The position numbers were made by a program, and so were the translations under genes. This document shows, piece after piece, positions 36,601 through 44,341 of a DNA stretch of 64,000 nt. The notes under the pieces are model-generated. The model did not search any database and was not told the origin of the DNA. It saw nothing but the letters and a program-made list of their open reading frames with translations. Position 1 is the first letter of the stretch; every line of letters starts with the position of its first letter. Origin of the DNA: CBFHMJ01 sp965656875 (lineage in GTDB: Bacteria; Pseudomonadota; Gammaproteobacteria; Enterobacterales; Alteromonadaceae); contig CBFHMJ010000002.1 in NCBI GenBank assembly GCA_965656875.1, positions 1 to 64,000 of the forward strand, read 5' to 3'.

Positions 36601-38598
36601 GTTCTGGATGCTAAAGCTGACCTTTTCTCCATCATTTTTTGTGTTTAGTGTTTGCCAGCCATCTTCACCACTTAAACTGAGATCAAAGTGCAAACTGCCT
36701 TTTTGTTGAGCCAGTAGCAAATCATCCAGTGGGAAGTTTTCTTGTTGGCAAGCCACTTCAACCCGAATATGACGATCGCCCTCTGCAAGGTGTAACAGCG
36801 GTGATACCACTGCCAGGCCTGGGCCGTAAAACTGGTCGGAGTCCAGGGCGACATCCAGCGAACCAAAGGCTGGTTGACTACCATCAAGAGACACCTCTTT
36901 GTCTGCCAGAATGTGTTTTACATCCTGACGACCCGGGCGGGGAACTGATTTGTTACGGCGGTTTGATTCAATACGTTGTAGTTTGAAGAAAAAGCGATAC
37001 CAGGAGGACTCTGGTGGCTGACCCGCATCCAGAATATCTTCTGGTTGACGCTGATAAAGTGCCGCTGATGTTTCATGCATCTGATAAATAAACAGGTAAT
37101 CTGTGATGCTGATATCAAGTGCTGATAAATACCGTGCGACTAGTTTAGTCGTATCTTTTAATAAAGCAGGATCGTCTTTCAGCTGGTGATATAAGGTTTC
37201 CAGTGAATCCGATGTAGACGGCATAGCGGGTAAGCGATCGCCAGGATTTGGCGCACCAAAAATGTATTCAAACAAACCTTGCAAACGGCCTTTTTCGCCG
37301 CTGGCTGATGGCAAATACTGATCGAGTAGCTGCCCCATCTGATCTTGCTGCCAGCGTTTATTGAATGCATCTTCAATTTTGGTGACGGCCAGTAACCATT
37401 CTTCTTCTGCCGGATAGGTACTAGTCCAGCTAACGGCTGTTTCGTAACCAGCAAGATATTGCTCAGCTAAGGCGACAGAGGCAAAGCCCAACACCTGAGT
37501 CAGGTAGTGGTGATACGTTTGTTGTGCCGTTGCATCCTGGCCGGATTGCTGGAATTGCTGATAACGAGCCAGTAAGAAACTGAGATCAATAGCGCCTTGC
37601 TCGGTACTGTATGTTGGAAGTACTGAACCGGCAGTATGTTGTGTTAATTTTTCCTGATACAGCGCAGTCAGCGTACTGAGAGGCAAGCTGCGAGCATGAA
37701 CATCCAGTGCGGTGTTAAAGTCGTCAAAGCTGACAAAGCCCAATACGTTTTCGATGTAACCTTCAAATTCGCTGGTGTACGTATTTTCCATGGAATGAAA
37801 CAGGAAACGGTCCAGCAACAAACTTAAATCGACGGCCTGATCGAAATAACGACCTTTAGGGTAAGGCGGTAGTACATCGCCCTGGAAATACTGACCCAGT
37901 GACCAGCGTAAAATGACTTCAAAGCCGTTTTGGTAGCGTTGACGCATGGTGTTCAGGCTGATGTATTCCCGATTAACTCGCACAGATTTTACGTCAGCCA
38001 GCTTAGCCTGATTCACCTGATAGTTGGCATCCAGCTCAAACTGGATCGGATTACCATCGTCATCATTGCCTGCATTTAAACGAGTACCTGCCTCTAACGT
38101 CGTGTTCTGCGCACCATCTGCCAGCGTTGCGATTGCATGAAGGCTGTCGGCCTGACCACCCGCAGGTTTCATTTGCAACACCTCACGATAATAGAAATCG
38201 AGATGTTGTTGAGTCAGTGTCGAGAATTTAGCGCGAACCGCTTGACTCATACGCAGGAAAATACCAACCAGCACACGTTGTGGCTGGCTTAAGTAAGACA
38301 GTCTGTCTAACTGTTCGCGTTGTTTACTGAGTGGCGCGTCATCTTCCACGGCGAATGCCTGAGGATCGTTCAGCCAGGCCAGCATTTCCGTTGGATCAGC
38401 ATCGAACAACCCCTGCCAGTCACCGTCCACTTCGTTATCAAGATTGAAAAAGCGGATATGGGCTGCCAGCCGTTGCATAAACATGAGTTGCTGCTCGACG
38501 GATCGTTCTTCAATTGAGACGTAATCGGCGCTGAGTTCAGCAGCGAGGCGTTCATATTGTTGCGTGCCGTAGCGGGCAATCGCTTGATTCGTATTCAT
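33625..38598 (-). CDS. Giant baseplate wedge protein, J/gp6-like (Afp11-like)
   Basis: 1657 aa, the largest protein of the cluster. N-terminal helical region (RYGTQQYERLAAELSADYV...DGDWQGLFDADPTEMLAWL), a long mixed middle part with many beta segments, and a C-terminal J-like baseplate domain at about residues 1440-1640 (RDVSERLRHKNRAVTLWDYE, FPQIRQVKAL, TVTLVVLPEMGG, LAPPGTPINVVNPTHEELRF). This domain architecture is that of the Afp11/Pvc11 wedge. It is longer than the usual wedge, so extra domains are present in the middle. It lies after gp25 and the small spike-tip candidate, matching Afp9-10-11 order. Confidence 0.82.
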   Translation of the reverse strand: MNTNQAIARYGTQQYERLAAELSADYVSIEERSVEQQLMFMQRLAAHIRFFNLDNEVDGDWQGLFDADPTEMLAWLNDPQAFAVEDDAPLSKQREQLDRLSYLSQPQRVLVGIFLRMSQAVRAKFSTLTQQHLDFYYREVLQMKPAGGQADSLHAIATLADGAQNTTLEAGTRLNAGNDDDGNPIQFELDANYQVNQAKLADVKSVRVNREYISLNTMRQRYQNGFEVILRWSLGQYFQGDVLPPYPKGRYFDQAVDLSLLLDRFLFHSMENTYTSEFEGYIENVLGFVSFDDFNTALDVHARSLPLSTLTALYQEKLTQHTAGSVLPTYSTEQGAIDLSFLLARYQQFQQSGQDATAQQTYHHYLTQVLGFASVALAEQYLAGYETAVSWTSTYPAEEEWLLAVTKIEDAFNKRWQQDQMGQLLDQYLPSASGEKGRLQGLFEYIFGAPNPGDRLPAMPSTSDSLETLYHQLKDDPALLKDTTKLVARYLSALDISITDYLFIYQMHETSAALYQRQPEDILDAGQPPESSWYRFFFKLQRIESNRRNKSVPRPGRQDVKHILADKEVSLDGSQPAFGSLDVALDSDQFYGPGLAVVSPLLHLAEGDRHIRVEVACQQENFPLDDLLLAQQKGSLHFDLSLSGEDGWQTLNTKNDGEKVSFSIQNIGNNLVDAYAPEELLLLTNLPTGDATINNGDNVIFNDGSVWQVFNVTPAQLQLIYLSKVEGLSNQQFWHVPQLAFSQNTTPLTTLTYAPVKQEVSLTTPDGGFGSAAEVIEQGDFIIMHNGDVLVVEELFEDGLKGKVSHIGVLPAAMMNTINGSSPETTHHRITSLALAERSIVGEITPQGLIGNGDGDKKVLFTASDQSRMLRYPSGLNLTIRQLVEPTDDTDENDPEKPFAQALVSEQPFTATDYEDTRLKKFSTYPGFVFDIELDATQTAITPAAESEAIPGFAPTEPVLQIRLANLIDNSQSKPSVDIAFEYFGQVRLHSVRIAVDVRGLTQLQLANDDAVLPAGQPFLPFGGQPYAGSSLYFSHYELARKQLSSLRMNMEWVDLPENLGDYYKPYRDAYPDKVPPLSNSAYQLSMSLFNQRSFIAQEEDLLLLNTDAEDISHIDVTQGFKHSAYHFLPDYPVDVPASPLESERYFKATLKDPDFQHKIYPHVVRKLSLQASKSEGGELPLINEPYTPQVKTFTVDYTAEDTLTPDIRDDDKHSLLAHLYPFGGINVNRTINPNRLDLGAALFPEFDDEGYLYFGFDDAQPRDELSLLIQVVAGTGQANLETPALHWYYRTEQGLSPLPSENMLDDTTRSMSFSGLIRIRLPDDISLNGPLLDNGKHWLVAQVFNNADSAAKIEAILPQAMKATRVTPMTQASKAQLNSQSVTGLATQNPLITGVEQPYMSYAGRAAASDKQFYRDVSERLRHKNRAVTLWDYERLVLARFPQIRQVKALADSELSTTEQPGTVTLVVLPEMGGQPVDNVLEPAVTPDLLTQITDEISKLAPPGTPINVVNPTHEELRFRVAIRFNPGFGPGIYQSHTIEAIKALLTPWADTDAKPVQMGNRLYFSEIINHLERQPWVDYVANLTGFKRVTLNEGTDEAREIWQEVPGNSIQVARPDSLLVSSDFHRVDVIASEHFNPEDYMGIGYMVVELDNIVQ

Positions 38599-38698
38599 AC
38601 AGAAGGGTTCCGAATAAAAGTGGACAAACAGAGACCTGGAGCAGGGCGCTGGGAAGAAATAGTTTTAGAATTAAATGCTGTGTATCGATGTTCTGGGA

Positions 38699-39190
38699 TT
38701 AGGCGAATTTCATAGAAGCAGGTGCTGAGTTAAGTTCAAATGCCGCTTCAAATGTATAAGGATTTGGATCAGTTGCACTGTTGGTTGGGTCAATCGCCTG
38801 AGGTTTGGGAGTCACTATGATGTTGCTGTATTCCTTTTGTGCGATAACAAATTCATCAGCATTTTTTAATTTTGCTAATGCCGAACGATTAGCCCCGGAT
38901 GGATTAGATATTGGAATGTCTAATGTACCAGGTGTGGAGAAATTACTATTAGTGTAAAGAGCTTTCACCTGTATTGTTTCGATATCCTGTTTATTGCATA
39001 ACGTCTTTTTGTCATTGTGTAACAGGCCCGTTCCTTTGAGTGTTATGCGAATTTCATTGCCTGATGCTGTGGCGGTCAGGGGGGCTGGAGAAGTAGAGTT
39101 GGTAACTGTTATTAAGGTTATCGAAATGGGGCTTTTGGTAGATACAACTAGCGTATCATCTGACTTTACGATGAATTCTGGGTCGCTCAT
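38699..39190 (-). CDS. Candidate spike-tip (PAAR-position) protein
   Basis: 163 aa, all-beta character, with a compact segment LKGTGLLHNDKKTLCN...IQVKALYTNSNFSTPGTLDI and a C-terminal strand FEAAFELNSAPASM. It is located exactly between gp25 and the J-type wedge, where Afp/PVC clusters carry the PAAR-type spike tip. No canonical PAAR sequence motif is visible, so the role is positional inference only. It could equally be an unrelated baseplate accessory. Confidence 0.4.
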   Translation of the reverse strand: MSDPEFIVKSDDTLVVSTKSPISITLITVTNSTSPAPLTATASGNEIRITLKGTGLLHNDKKTLCNKQDIETIQVKALYTNSNFSTPGTLDIPISNPSGANRSALAKLKNADEFVIAQKEYSNIIVTPKPQAIDPTNSATDPNPYTFEAAFELNSAPASMKFA

Positions 39191-39212
39191 AATCAGTACT
39201 CTGAACGTATGC

Positions 39213-39626
39213 TTACAGTGTTGTTGGTAAGGTTGTATTTAAGTTCAACGGTAACTGAGTCACAGCAACTGCGCCTTCGGGTGTTTGATAAGTTACTTGC
39301 ACAATAACCTTGCTGTCATCGTTTGGTGCAGGGGCAACCTGAATATCCTGAATGCCAATCCGAGGTTCGTGATTGCTAATCGAGTTATCAATAATGTCTT
39401 CGATAACTTCGAGTAGAGGAAAAGACATTCCTTGAAAAGCATGAGCCGCAATGTCACAGCCGTAGTCAGGGTGAAAGTTACGTTCGCCCGGTGCCGTCGC
39501 CAGCATCACTTGCAGACATTTAGCGAGATTATCCAGGCCCGATGTGGTGGCGGGCTGTCGGGTATCTCGTTCAAACACGGGTGGAAAAGCCCAGCCAACC
39601 TGAGCCAGAGGTGCTACATCAGCCAT
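39213..39626 (-). CDS. Baseplate wedge protein, gp25 family (Afp9-like)
   Basis: A 137-aa GPW/gp25 domain. It shows the family core GLDNLAKCLQVMLATAPGERNFHPDYGCDI (residues about 31-60) and the final beta region IQDIQVAPAPNDDSKVIVQVTYQTPEG. gp25 proteins form the inner wedge and sheath initiator in T4-like, T6SS and eCIS baseplates. It lies directly downstream of the spike genes. Confidence 0.92.
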   Translation of the reverse strand: MADVAPLAQVGWAFPPVFERDTRQPATTSGLDNLAKCLQVMLATAPGERNFHPDYGCDIAAHAFQGMSFPLLEVIEDIIDNSISNHEPRIGIQDIQVAPAPNDDSKVIVQVTYQTPEGAVAVTQLPLNLNTTLPTTL

Positions 39627-39655
39627 GATAACTCCTGATAAATAGGGGGAAAGGA

Positions 39656-39871
39656 TTACTTTTTCTTAAGTTCGATAACGTTCATCTCTTTGGTTTCGCA
39701 GAGAATTTTATCAGCGCTAAGAGTGATAGTTTTCTGTTTAAAGTCGTAGGTTAACCAGGTAACACGTTCTTTTTCATTGCCTTTGTCGTCATATTGGATG
39801 CAATTAAAATGAATGGTCTGCGTTTTTAGATCTTCTTCTTGAGTGAAGACTAATGGAGATGACGTTGACAT
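39656..39871 (-). CDS. Small CIS baseplate protein of unknown function (71 aa)
   Basis: A polar, beta-rich peptide (TIHFNCIQYDDKGNEKERVTWLTYDF...ITLSADKI) ending in Lys-Lys-Lys. It is wedged between the VgrG-like gene and gp25 with gaps of 9 and 29 bp, in the operon. It may associate with the spike; no family is recognised. Confidence 0.6.
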   Translation of the reverse strand: MSTSSPLVFTQEEDLKTQTIHFNCIQYDDKGNEKERVTWLTYDFKQKTITLSADKILCETKEMNVIELKKK

Positions 39872-39880
39872 AAATATTCC

Positions 39881-41446
39881 TCAAGAATGTTTAAATAATG
39901 GAGAGTCGAGTGAACCTAAAGCCACAGGATTAGCAGGATCTCCAGCAGTGAATGAAACGACGAGCAGGTCTCCGGGCATAAATTTAGGCCACAGCCATCT
40001 GCGATTAATCAGTTCTTCTTGCTCTTTCTTAGCATTTGGATCGCGTTTTTCGCGTCCTGAAGTGTTGTGTAATTTCCGGAACGTGTATTTCGCATTGTCA
40101 TTAAAGAGTTTTGCTTTCACGAGCCCCTCAAATTCAAAACTTGAATGAGTTACTTCAGCAATATGTATGCCTTGCATAGTTGGCAGCATGGATATCGTTG
40201 GTGGACGTTGGATGTCTGGGAATTCTTCGATATGAAATTTGGGCGATGCTCCCCAGGATAACGTTGTTTCCCAGCCATCAACCGTAATGTTATGCGTTAT
40301 CTTTGTCAGTAGGGCCGTTACACTTTTGTAATTCTTTTCAAACCCCAGGGTGTCAGCTAGTCCGTGACCAACAAACATTTTTCGACCCAGAAAAATATGA
40401 ACACCTTTGTCGTCTTGAGGCGTGGCATGACCCGGATCATATAAATCTGTATTCAGTAATCGCATTTTTCCCATAATTAACGACTGTCTTATTTTCCAGT
40501 CTCGTGCTTTAGCCAGTTTCAAATTAAGGGTTTGCGATGGCTGACTAAAGTGATCGGGAAAGTGATTAGTCCATGGTGTCGCGACTGACAGTGCTTTACC
40601 TTTAACCGCTTTTCCTATGTAGCCGTGTTGAATGTCATGAGGCTGTTGTTTACCATCGCCATCGAAATAGTTGATTTTGCCATAACGACCACCAGCCGCT
40701 TCTGAATTGTTAATTTCGAGTATTTCACTGGCACTTGGAATGCCTAACAGGTAATTGTATCCGGTTCCATTCGCGTCGAAGGTGATATCCGGCTGTGTTA
40801 CGGGAGTCCCCGCAGCACGAGCCTGCTCTTTGATGTCCTTTAATTCTGGATTCTTCGCGCCTTTAGAAATATCAACGTTGTAGCTATCCAGGAATGTTGA
40901 AATTTCATAGTCTGTTGTACTGCCGTTTTTATTCTGGAAAAACAGTGATAATGGGTTAGCAAGCTCCTGATCTGATTGTTCTATCACCCATGCCTGATGC
41001 ATATCAGCAAGACAGACAAGAAAATCCCAGTCTGATGATTGGTTTTGAAGCAACGGAAGAATGGTTTTGCTGTCATTATCCTGGTCATCTCTAAAAGGAA
41101 ATGAACGATGATCGATTCTCTGTGTCAGGCTGTTAAGCGGGGATTTGACTAATACGTCGATGGTAATACTTTCATCGGTAATTCGAGTATCAATTTTCAC
41201 TATCCCACCAACAAACAGTAGTTCTGCCTTTTCTTTCTTGACGGACAGTTCTAGTTTGTAACCTAATTGTAAATTTGACGTTTTGAATAGATCGTCAGGG
41301 TCGATGAAAGTGATAATTGCCTGGGAGATTCGGTTGACTTGTCGAGTTACCTGAATAGATGAAATCGTTAATTTTTTTAATGCTTCTTTTTCTTCATCTG
41401 GCACACCGTCGGTCGTATTTTCAAGATCGATAATTAGCTTTGCCAT
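39881..41446 (-). CDS. VgrG-like spike/hub protein (Afp8-like)
   Basis: 521 aa. The N-terminal gp27-like part (ISSIQVTRQVNRISQAIITFIDPDD, GYKLELSVKKEK, LNSLTQRIDHRSFPF) is followed by a C-terminal gp5-like OB-fold (FEGLVKAKLFNDN, WLWPKFMPGDLLVVSFTAGDP, PVALGSLDS). The trimer forms the central spike beneath the tube. It is shorter than T6SS VgrG, with no evident C-terminal effector extension. It starts 6 bp after the hub adaptor's stop. Confidence 0.85.
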   Translation of the reverse strand: MAKLIIDLENTTDGVPDEEKEALKKLTISSIQVTRQVNRISQAIITFIDPDDLFKTSNLQLGYKLELSVKKEKAELLFVGGIVKIDTRITDESITIDVLVKSPLNSLTQRIDHRSFPFRDDQDNDSKTILPLLQNQSSDWDFLVCLADMHQAWVIEQSDQELANPLSLFFQNKNGSTTDYEISTFLDSYNVDISKGAKNPELKDIKEQARAAGTPVTQPDITFDANGTGYNYLLGIPSASEILEINNSEAAGGRYGKINYFDGDGKQQPHDIQHGYIGKAVKGKALSVATPWTNHFPDHFSQPSQTLNLKLAKARDWKIRQSLIMGKMRLLNTDLYDPGHATPQDDKGVHIFLGRKMFVGHGLADTLGFEKNYKSVTALLTKITHNITVDGWETTLSWGASPKFHIEEFPDIQRPPTISMLPTMQGIHIAEVTHSSFEFEGLVKAKLFNDNAKYTFRKLHNTSGREKRDPNAKKEQEELINRRWLWPKFMPGDLLVVSFTAGDPANPVALGSLDSPLFKHS

Positions 41447-41452
41447 AATAGT

Positions 41453-42202
41453 TTACCCATTATCACTTGAATCTTCTTTGAAGACACAATCCAGTTCCGC
41501 ACGAAGTACTCTGCCATCGCGAGTAAAGTGAGTGTAATTAACATCTACACTTTCGAGGTAGCAGGGATATACCCGCTGGCGATTCGCAGTAAATCCTTTG
41601 TCATCTGATTTACCCGGTCGAGTAAATACACTGCCCCAAACTAATCCCAGGTATGTTTCTCTATGATCGTCTTTTATTTTTAAAGCATCTTGTGTGGTTA
41701 AATTTAAAAAACGTTCAATGGCAATGGCGACATGTCCTTCTCTTTGCAGGGTCTTGGGGTTTAATTTCGCTATTTTGCCTTCTTTTTTCTTGGGTTTCAG
41801 GTATGCAACTGGGTCTGTTTCATTGGCTAAATCAATGCCGAGTCCAAGCAGATATGACACATTGCTCTCTGTATCTGCATGGTAGTCATTAAGTGGAGTA
41901 AATAAATTTCTACCCATATAGTGAAAAGCTGAAGAGTCAGTCAAAACGAGTTTAAAACTGATTTCCTCGGCCTCATTACTGGCTACGGAGAGGGATGCAC
42001 CGGTTGAATTAAGACCTACCTGACCGGCAAGGTTGTTTTTATAGGTAATTTTGAGTGACTCAGGGTTAATAGGAGCGACAAAACCTCTGTCGAAGTGACG
42101 AATTTTTCTGTCAACGTCTTCAAAAGCTCGTATTTCCAGACGACTGGTGTAGGCGACACTGGCTGCGTCAGTTACCAGTGTTGCAATATTATGTATTGGC
42201 AT
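41453..42202 (-). CDS. CIS hub/tube adaptor (CIS_tube, LysM-position protein, Afp7-like)
   Basis: 249 aa. The N-terminal segment FVAPINPESLKITYKNNLAGQ and the following ISFKLVLTDSS are the pattern of the CIS_tube domain that joins tube and spike. The C-terminal part (YPCYLESVDVNYTHFTRDGRVLRAELDC) is like the second adaptor domain, usually LysM-like. A very strong ribosome-binding site (AGGAGAGG) lies just upstream, inside the preceding microprotein gene. Confidence 0.8.
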   Translation of the reverse strand: MPIHNIATLVTDAASVAYTSRLEIRAFEDVDRKIRHFDRGFVAPINPESLKITYKNNLAGQVGLNSTGASLSVASNEAEEISFKLVLTDSSAFHYMGRNLFTPLNDYHADTESNVSYLLGLGIDLANETDPVAYLKPKKKEGKIAKLNPKTLQREGHVAIAIERFLNLTTQDALKIKDDHRETYLGLVWGSVFTRPGKSDDKGFTANRQRVYPCYLESVDVNYTHFTRDGRVLRAELDCVFKEDSSDNG

Positions 42203-42204
42203 GC

Positions 42205-42342
42205 TTACCTCTCCTGCAGATTTTCCAGCAGTTTTTCGAGAGCGGTATCTCGGGGATTATGTTTACTACGGTTGGTCTTTTTGGCTGGTTTAGTCGATTT
42301 TTTAACTTCGGCTTTAATAACGAGTTCGCGTATTTCAATCAT
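42205..42342 (-). CDS. 45-aa DUF5908-like CIS microprotein (Afp6-like)
   Basis: A short coding sequence easily missed by automatic calling. The ATG is at 42342, 7 bp after the preceding gene's stop, and the stop is at 42205, 2 bp before the next ATG. The peptide begins MIEIRELVIKAEV and ends LEKLLENLQER, with a basic, Lys-rich middle. The opening matches the (P)VEIREMVI-type start of the small DUF5908 proteins that occur between tube and hub genes in Afp/PVC clusters. Its tight packing and the SD overlapping its end support expression. Confidence 0.72.
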   Translation of the reverse strand: MIEIRELVIKAEVKKSTKPAKKTNRSKHNPRDTALEKLLENLQER

Positions 42343-42349
42343 AAAAGCC

Positions 42350-43006
42350 TCAATAGAGTTTCAATTGAATTCGGTGTGAATATGCAAACTCCATTTTTTC
42401 TCGAAAAATATCATTTTCGTCGGATTCAAGATCCGAATTCGACCAGCCAACCAGGAAGGTATTTCGATATAACCAGGCGTCAACAAGATCGCCGTCCGGG
42501 CTATTTAATACGATAAGGATATCTCCCGGAATATGGGTAAACGTATTAAACGCGACACTCGCTTCGGCACTGGTAATAGACATTTTGGGATCGACGTAAC
42601 CGCGTTCCAGCACCAAATTATCGTGGGAAACTCGGGAGGGAAGGTTTAATGTTTCGTTATTAAAACCACCTTCTGAAATAGTATCGGTTTCTATTGTTGA
42701 GGAAAGACCGGATACTTTACTAAAGCGAAAATCCAGTGGGTTTACTTCATAGAACAGGTATCGGGTTTCATCGCCGCCTTGAACGCCTGCTTTAGCGATG
42801 GCATTTATCGAAAGATAAGTCGCTATGGCCGCTTGCTCTACTCTTAAATGAGTAAATGTATTGGTGGCGATTTTCGCCATTTTAAATAGATTGAGAAACC
42901 CAGGAAAAAAAGTCACCTGGAAATAGGAAACAACAGGGGGAGCATGCTTGCCAGCGTCAAACTTGAATGCATCTCTTGACCCTTCTAAATGATTAATAAA
43001 GCCCAT
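42350..43006 (-). CDS. Tube-like CIS protein (gp19-type, 218 aa)
   Basis: Contains the T4 gp19/phage-tail-region pattern LFYEVNPLDFRFSKVSGLSS, then SRVSHDNLVLERGYV and GDILIVLNSPDGDLVDAWLYRN. It is larger than the 146-aa tube, having an N-terminal extension of about 90 residues. Probably a tube-tip or baseplate tube-initiator protein (Afp5-like). It directly precedes the DUF5908-like gene. Confidence 0.75.
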   Translation of the reverse strand: MGFINHLEGSRDAFKFDAGKHAPPVVSYFQVTFFPGFLNLFKMAKIATNTFTHLRVEQAAIATYLSINAIAKAGVQGGDETRYLFYEVNPLDFRFSKVSGLSSTIETDTISEGGFNNETLNLPSRVSHDNLVLERGYVDPKMSITSAEASVAFNTFTHIPGDILIVLNSPDGDLVDAWLYRNTFLVGWSNSDLESDENDIFREKMEFAYSHRIQLKLY

Positions 43007-43051
43007 AATAAAACCTTTTCTGACAGTCGGTACCGATGTTCTGGTTGATGC

Positions 43052-43702
43052 TTACGATTCGAAAGAAGACTTAACAGACATTGAGTCGGCTACAAAGCTT
43101 AATTCGGCGACATTGGCCCCTTTATAAGGATTTCGCTTGATAATGGCTGCTTTGGGGATGGCATTAGTCAATTCAATAAATTCGAGTAAGCCGGTGCTGG
43201 AATGTTCACTTTGAGCAGGGAGAGCTGTATCCGTCACTGAACTGCGATTTTGCGTGGTTTTCCAGGCATAGATGATGAGTGTTGCACGGTCGATTTCCCC
43301 TTTATTGATCATTTCAGCCCACTTGAAAATGCTACGTTCCTTAGAGTTGAAGCCTGTGATGGGGTCTACATAGCTTTTGGTTGTAGTAGTCGTGGCACTG
43401 TCACCCTGTCCCGTTGTAGATGTGACTGTCTGAATCGCCCGATAATCCCGTTTGTAATCCCGAAAATCAACGGAGCTACCGCTTTTAATCGACTGGCGAA
43501 AAGTAAACTCCACCGGGTTGGTTGCGGCTTTAACATTAGCCAGATTACCTGTGCCTTCGGTATATAAACCAATACCCAAATCGGCTTTCATATTGACGAT
43601 ATTATCGAAGTGGAATTCGCTATATATTGGGTTATCTTTGTTTGTCGAGTGTTTATACACCAGAATATACTGGCTATTGATAAATTCGAGCGTTCTGCTC
43701 AT
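43052..43702 (-). CDS. Second tube-like/accessory CIS protein (216 aa)
   Basis: The start MSRTLEFINSQYILVY and a middle segment PVEFTFRQSIKSGSS, followed by FKWAEMINKGEIDRATLIIYAW and a final PKAAIIKRNPYKGANVAELSFVADSM, give a tube-fold-like layout (the strand before the end matches the tube C-terminal pattern). A Thr-rich insert (TTTTTTKSYVD) lies near residue 105. It follows the main tube gene; exact role unknown. Confidence 0.55.
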   Translation of the reverse strand: MSRTLEFINSQYILVYKHSTNKDNPIYSEFHFDNIVNMKADLGIGLYTEGTGNLANVKAATNPVEFTFRQSIKSGSSVDFRDYKRDYRAIQTVTSTTGQGDSATTTTTKSYVDPITGFNSKERSIFKWAEMINKGEIDRATLIIYAWKTTQNRSSVTDTALPAQSEHSSTGLLEFIELTNAIPKAAIIKRNPYKGANVAELSFVADSMSVKSSFES

Positions 43703-43721
43703 AGAGCCTCCGATGTGATGA

Positions 43722-43748
43722 TGCGCACTGACAGAGGCTCAGTGCGCA
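43722..43748. other. Hairpin between the main tube gene and the second tube-like gene
   Basis: Perfect 10-bp inverted repeat TGCGCACTGA / TCAGTGCGCA with a 7-base loop (CAGAGGC), located after the main tube gene. No T run follows on the minus strand, so it looks like an mRNA-stabilising or processing hairpin rather than a terminator. Confidence 0.7.
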
Positions 43749-43766
43749 GATAATTATTGCCTGGGG

Positions 43767-44207
43767 TTATGGGAACTCAATGTCGAGGTCTTCGGCGATA
43801 AGTTCGATTTTTTCAACGGCAATAGTGTTTTCTTCCGTGTCCCATTCAGGGGCGTGAACAGCAATTGGAAATGCGCGTTTTACACGCCATACCACAGCTG
43901 CGTCGTCGGTTTTTTGAGCATTGTTGTAAAGTGTGATAAGAATTTCTTTCTTATCTTCATTACCTTCACGAATGCTTTTGAACCATGAGTAAAGACCTTT
44001 CAGACCTTTACCTACGCCGCGCTCAAGCGTTAACGTTACTGGCTCAATATCGCCAGCGATGTTTTCAATAGCGCCGAACTGATTGACAGAACGTGCTGTT
44101 TTCAGACGTAAGTTCAGGCCATAGACCTTTTTACAGACGATCGGTGCATCTTCGCCATCAAGCGGATCTACAAACTCCACGCTGTAGTTTGATGTCAGTA
44201 ATGCCAT
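43767..44207 (-). CDS. CIS inner tube protein (Afp1-like)
   Basis: 146 aa, the size of Hcp/gp19-type tube subunits. Features are the segments YSVEFVDPLDGEDAPIVC, LNLRLKTARSVNQFGAIENIAGD, EPVTLTLERGVGKG, and a C-terminal APEWDTEENTIAVEKIELIAEDLDIE. It stacks as hexamers inside the sheath. It lies directly downstream of the sheath gene, with a hairpin in the gap. Confidence 0.85.
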   Translation of the reverse strand: MALLTSNYSVEFVDPLDGEDAPIVCKKVYGLNLRLKTARSVNQFGAIENIAGDIEPVTLTLERGVGKGLKGLYSWFKSIREGNEDKKEILITLYNNAQKTDDAAVVWRVKRAFPIAVHAPEWDTEENTIAVEKIELIAEDLDIEFP

Positions 44208-44230
44208 AGTGTTTAACTCCAGTAATTGGC

Positions 44231-44289
44231 TTGCTAAATCAGCCTGATACGACCAGAGAAAATACCGGTGTACAGTGGTGATTTAGCAA
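44231..44289. other. Inverted repeat between sheath and tube genes
   Basis: Eleven-bp arms TTGCTAAATCA (44231-44241) and TGATTTAGCAA (44279-44289) enclose 37 bases with further internal pairing. It fills much of the 134-bp intergenic region. Possible attenuator or processing element; function inferred. Confidence 0.55.
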
Positions 44290-44341
44290 TGAAAGAGGGA
44301 ACTTGCTTTGACAAGTTGAGTAGTTGGAATCAGTAACTGAA

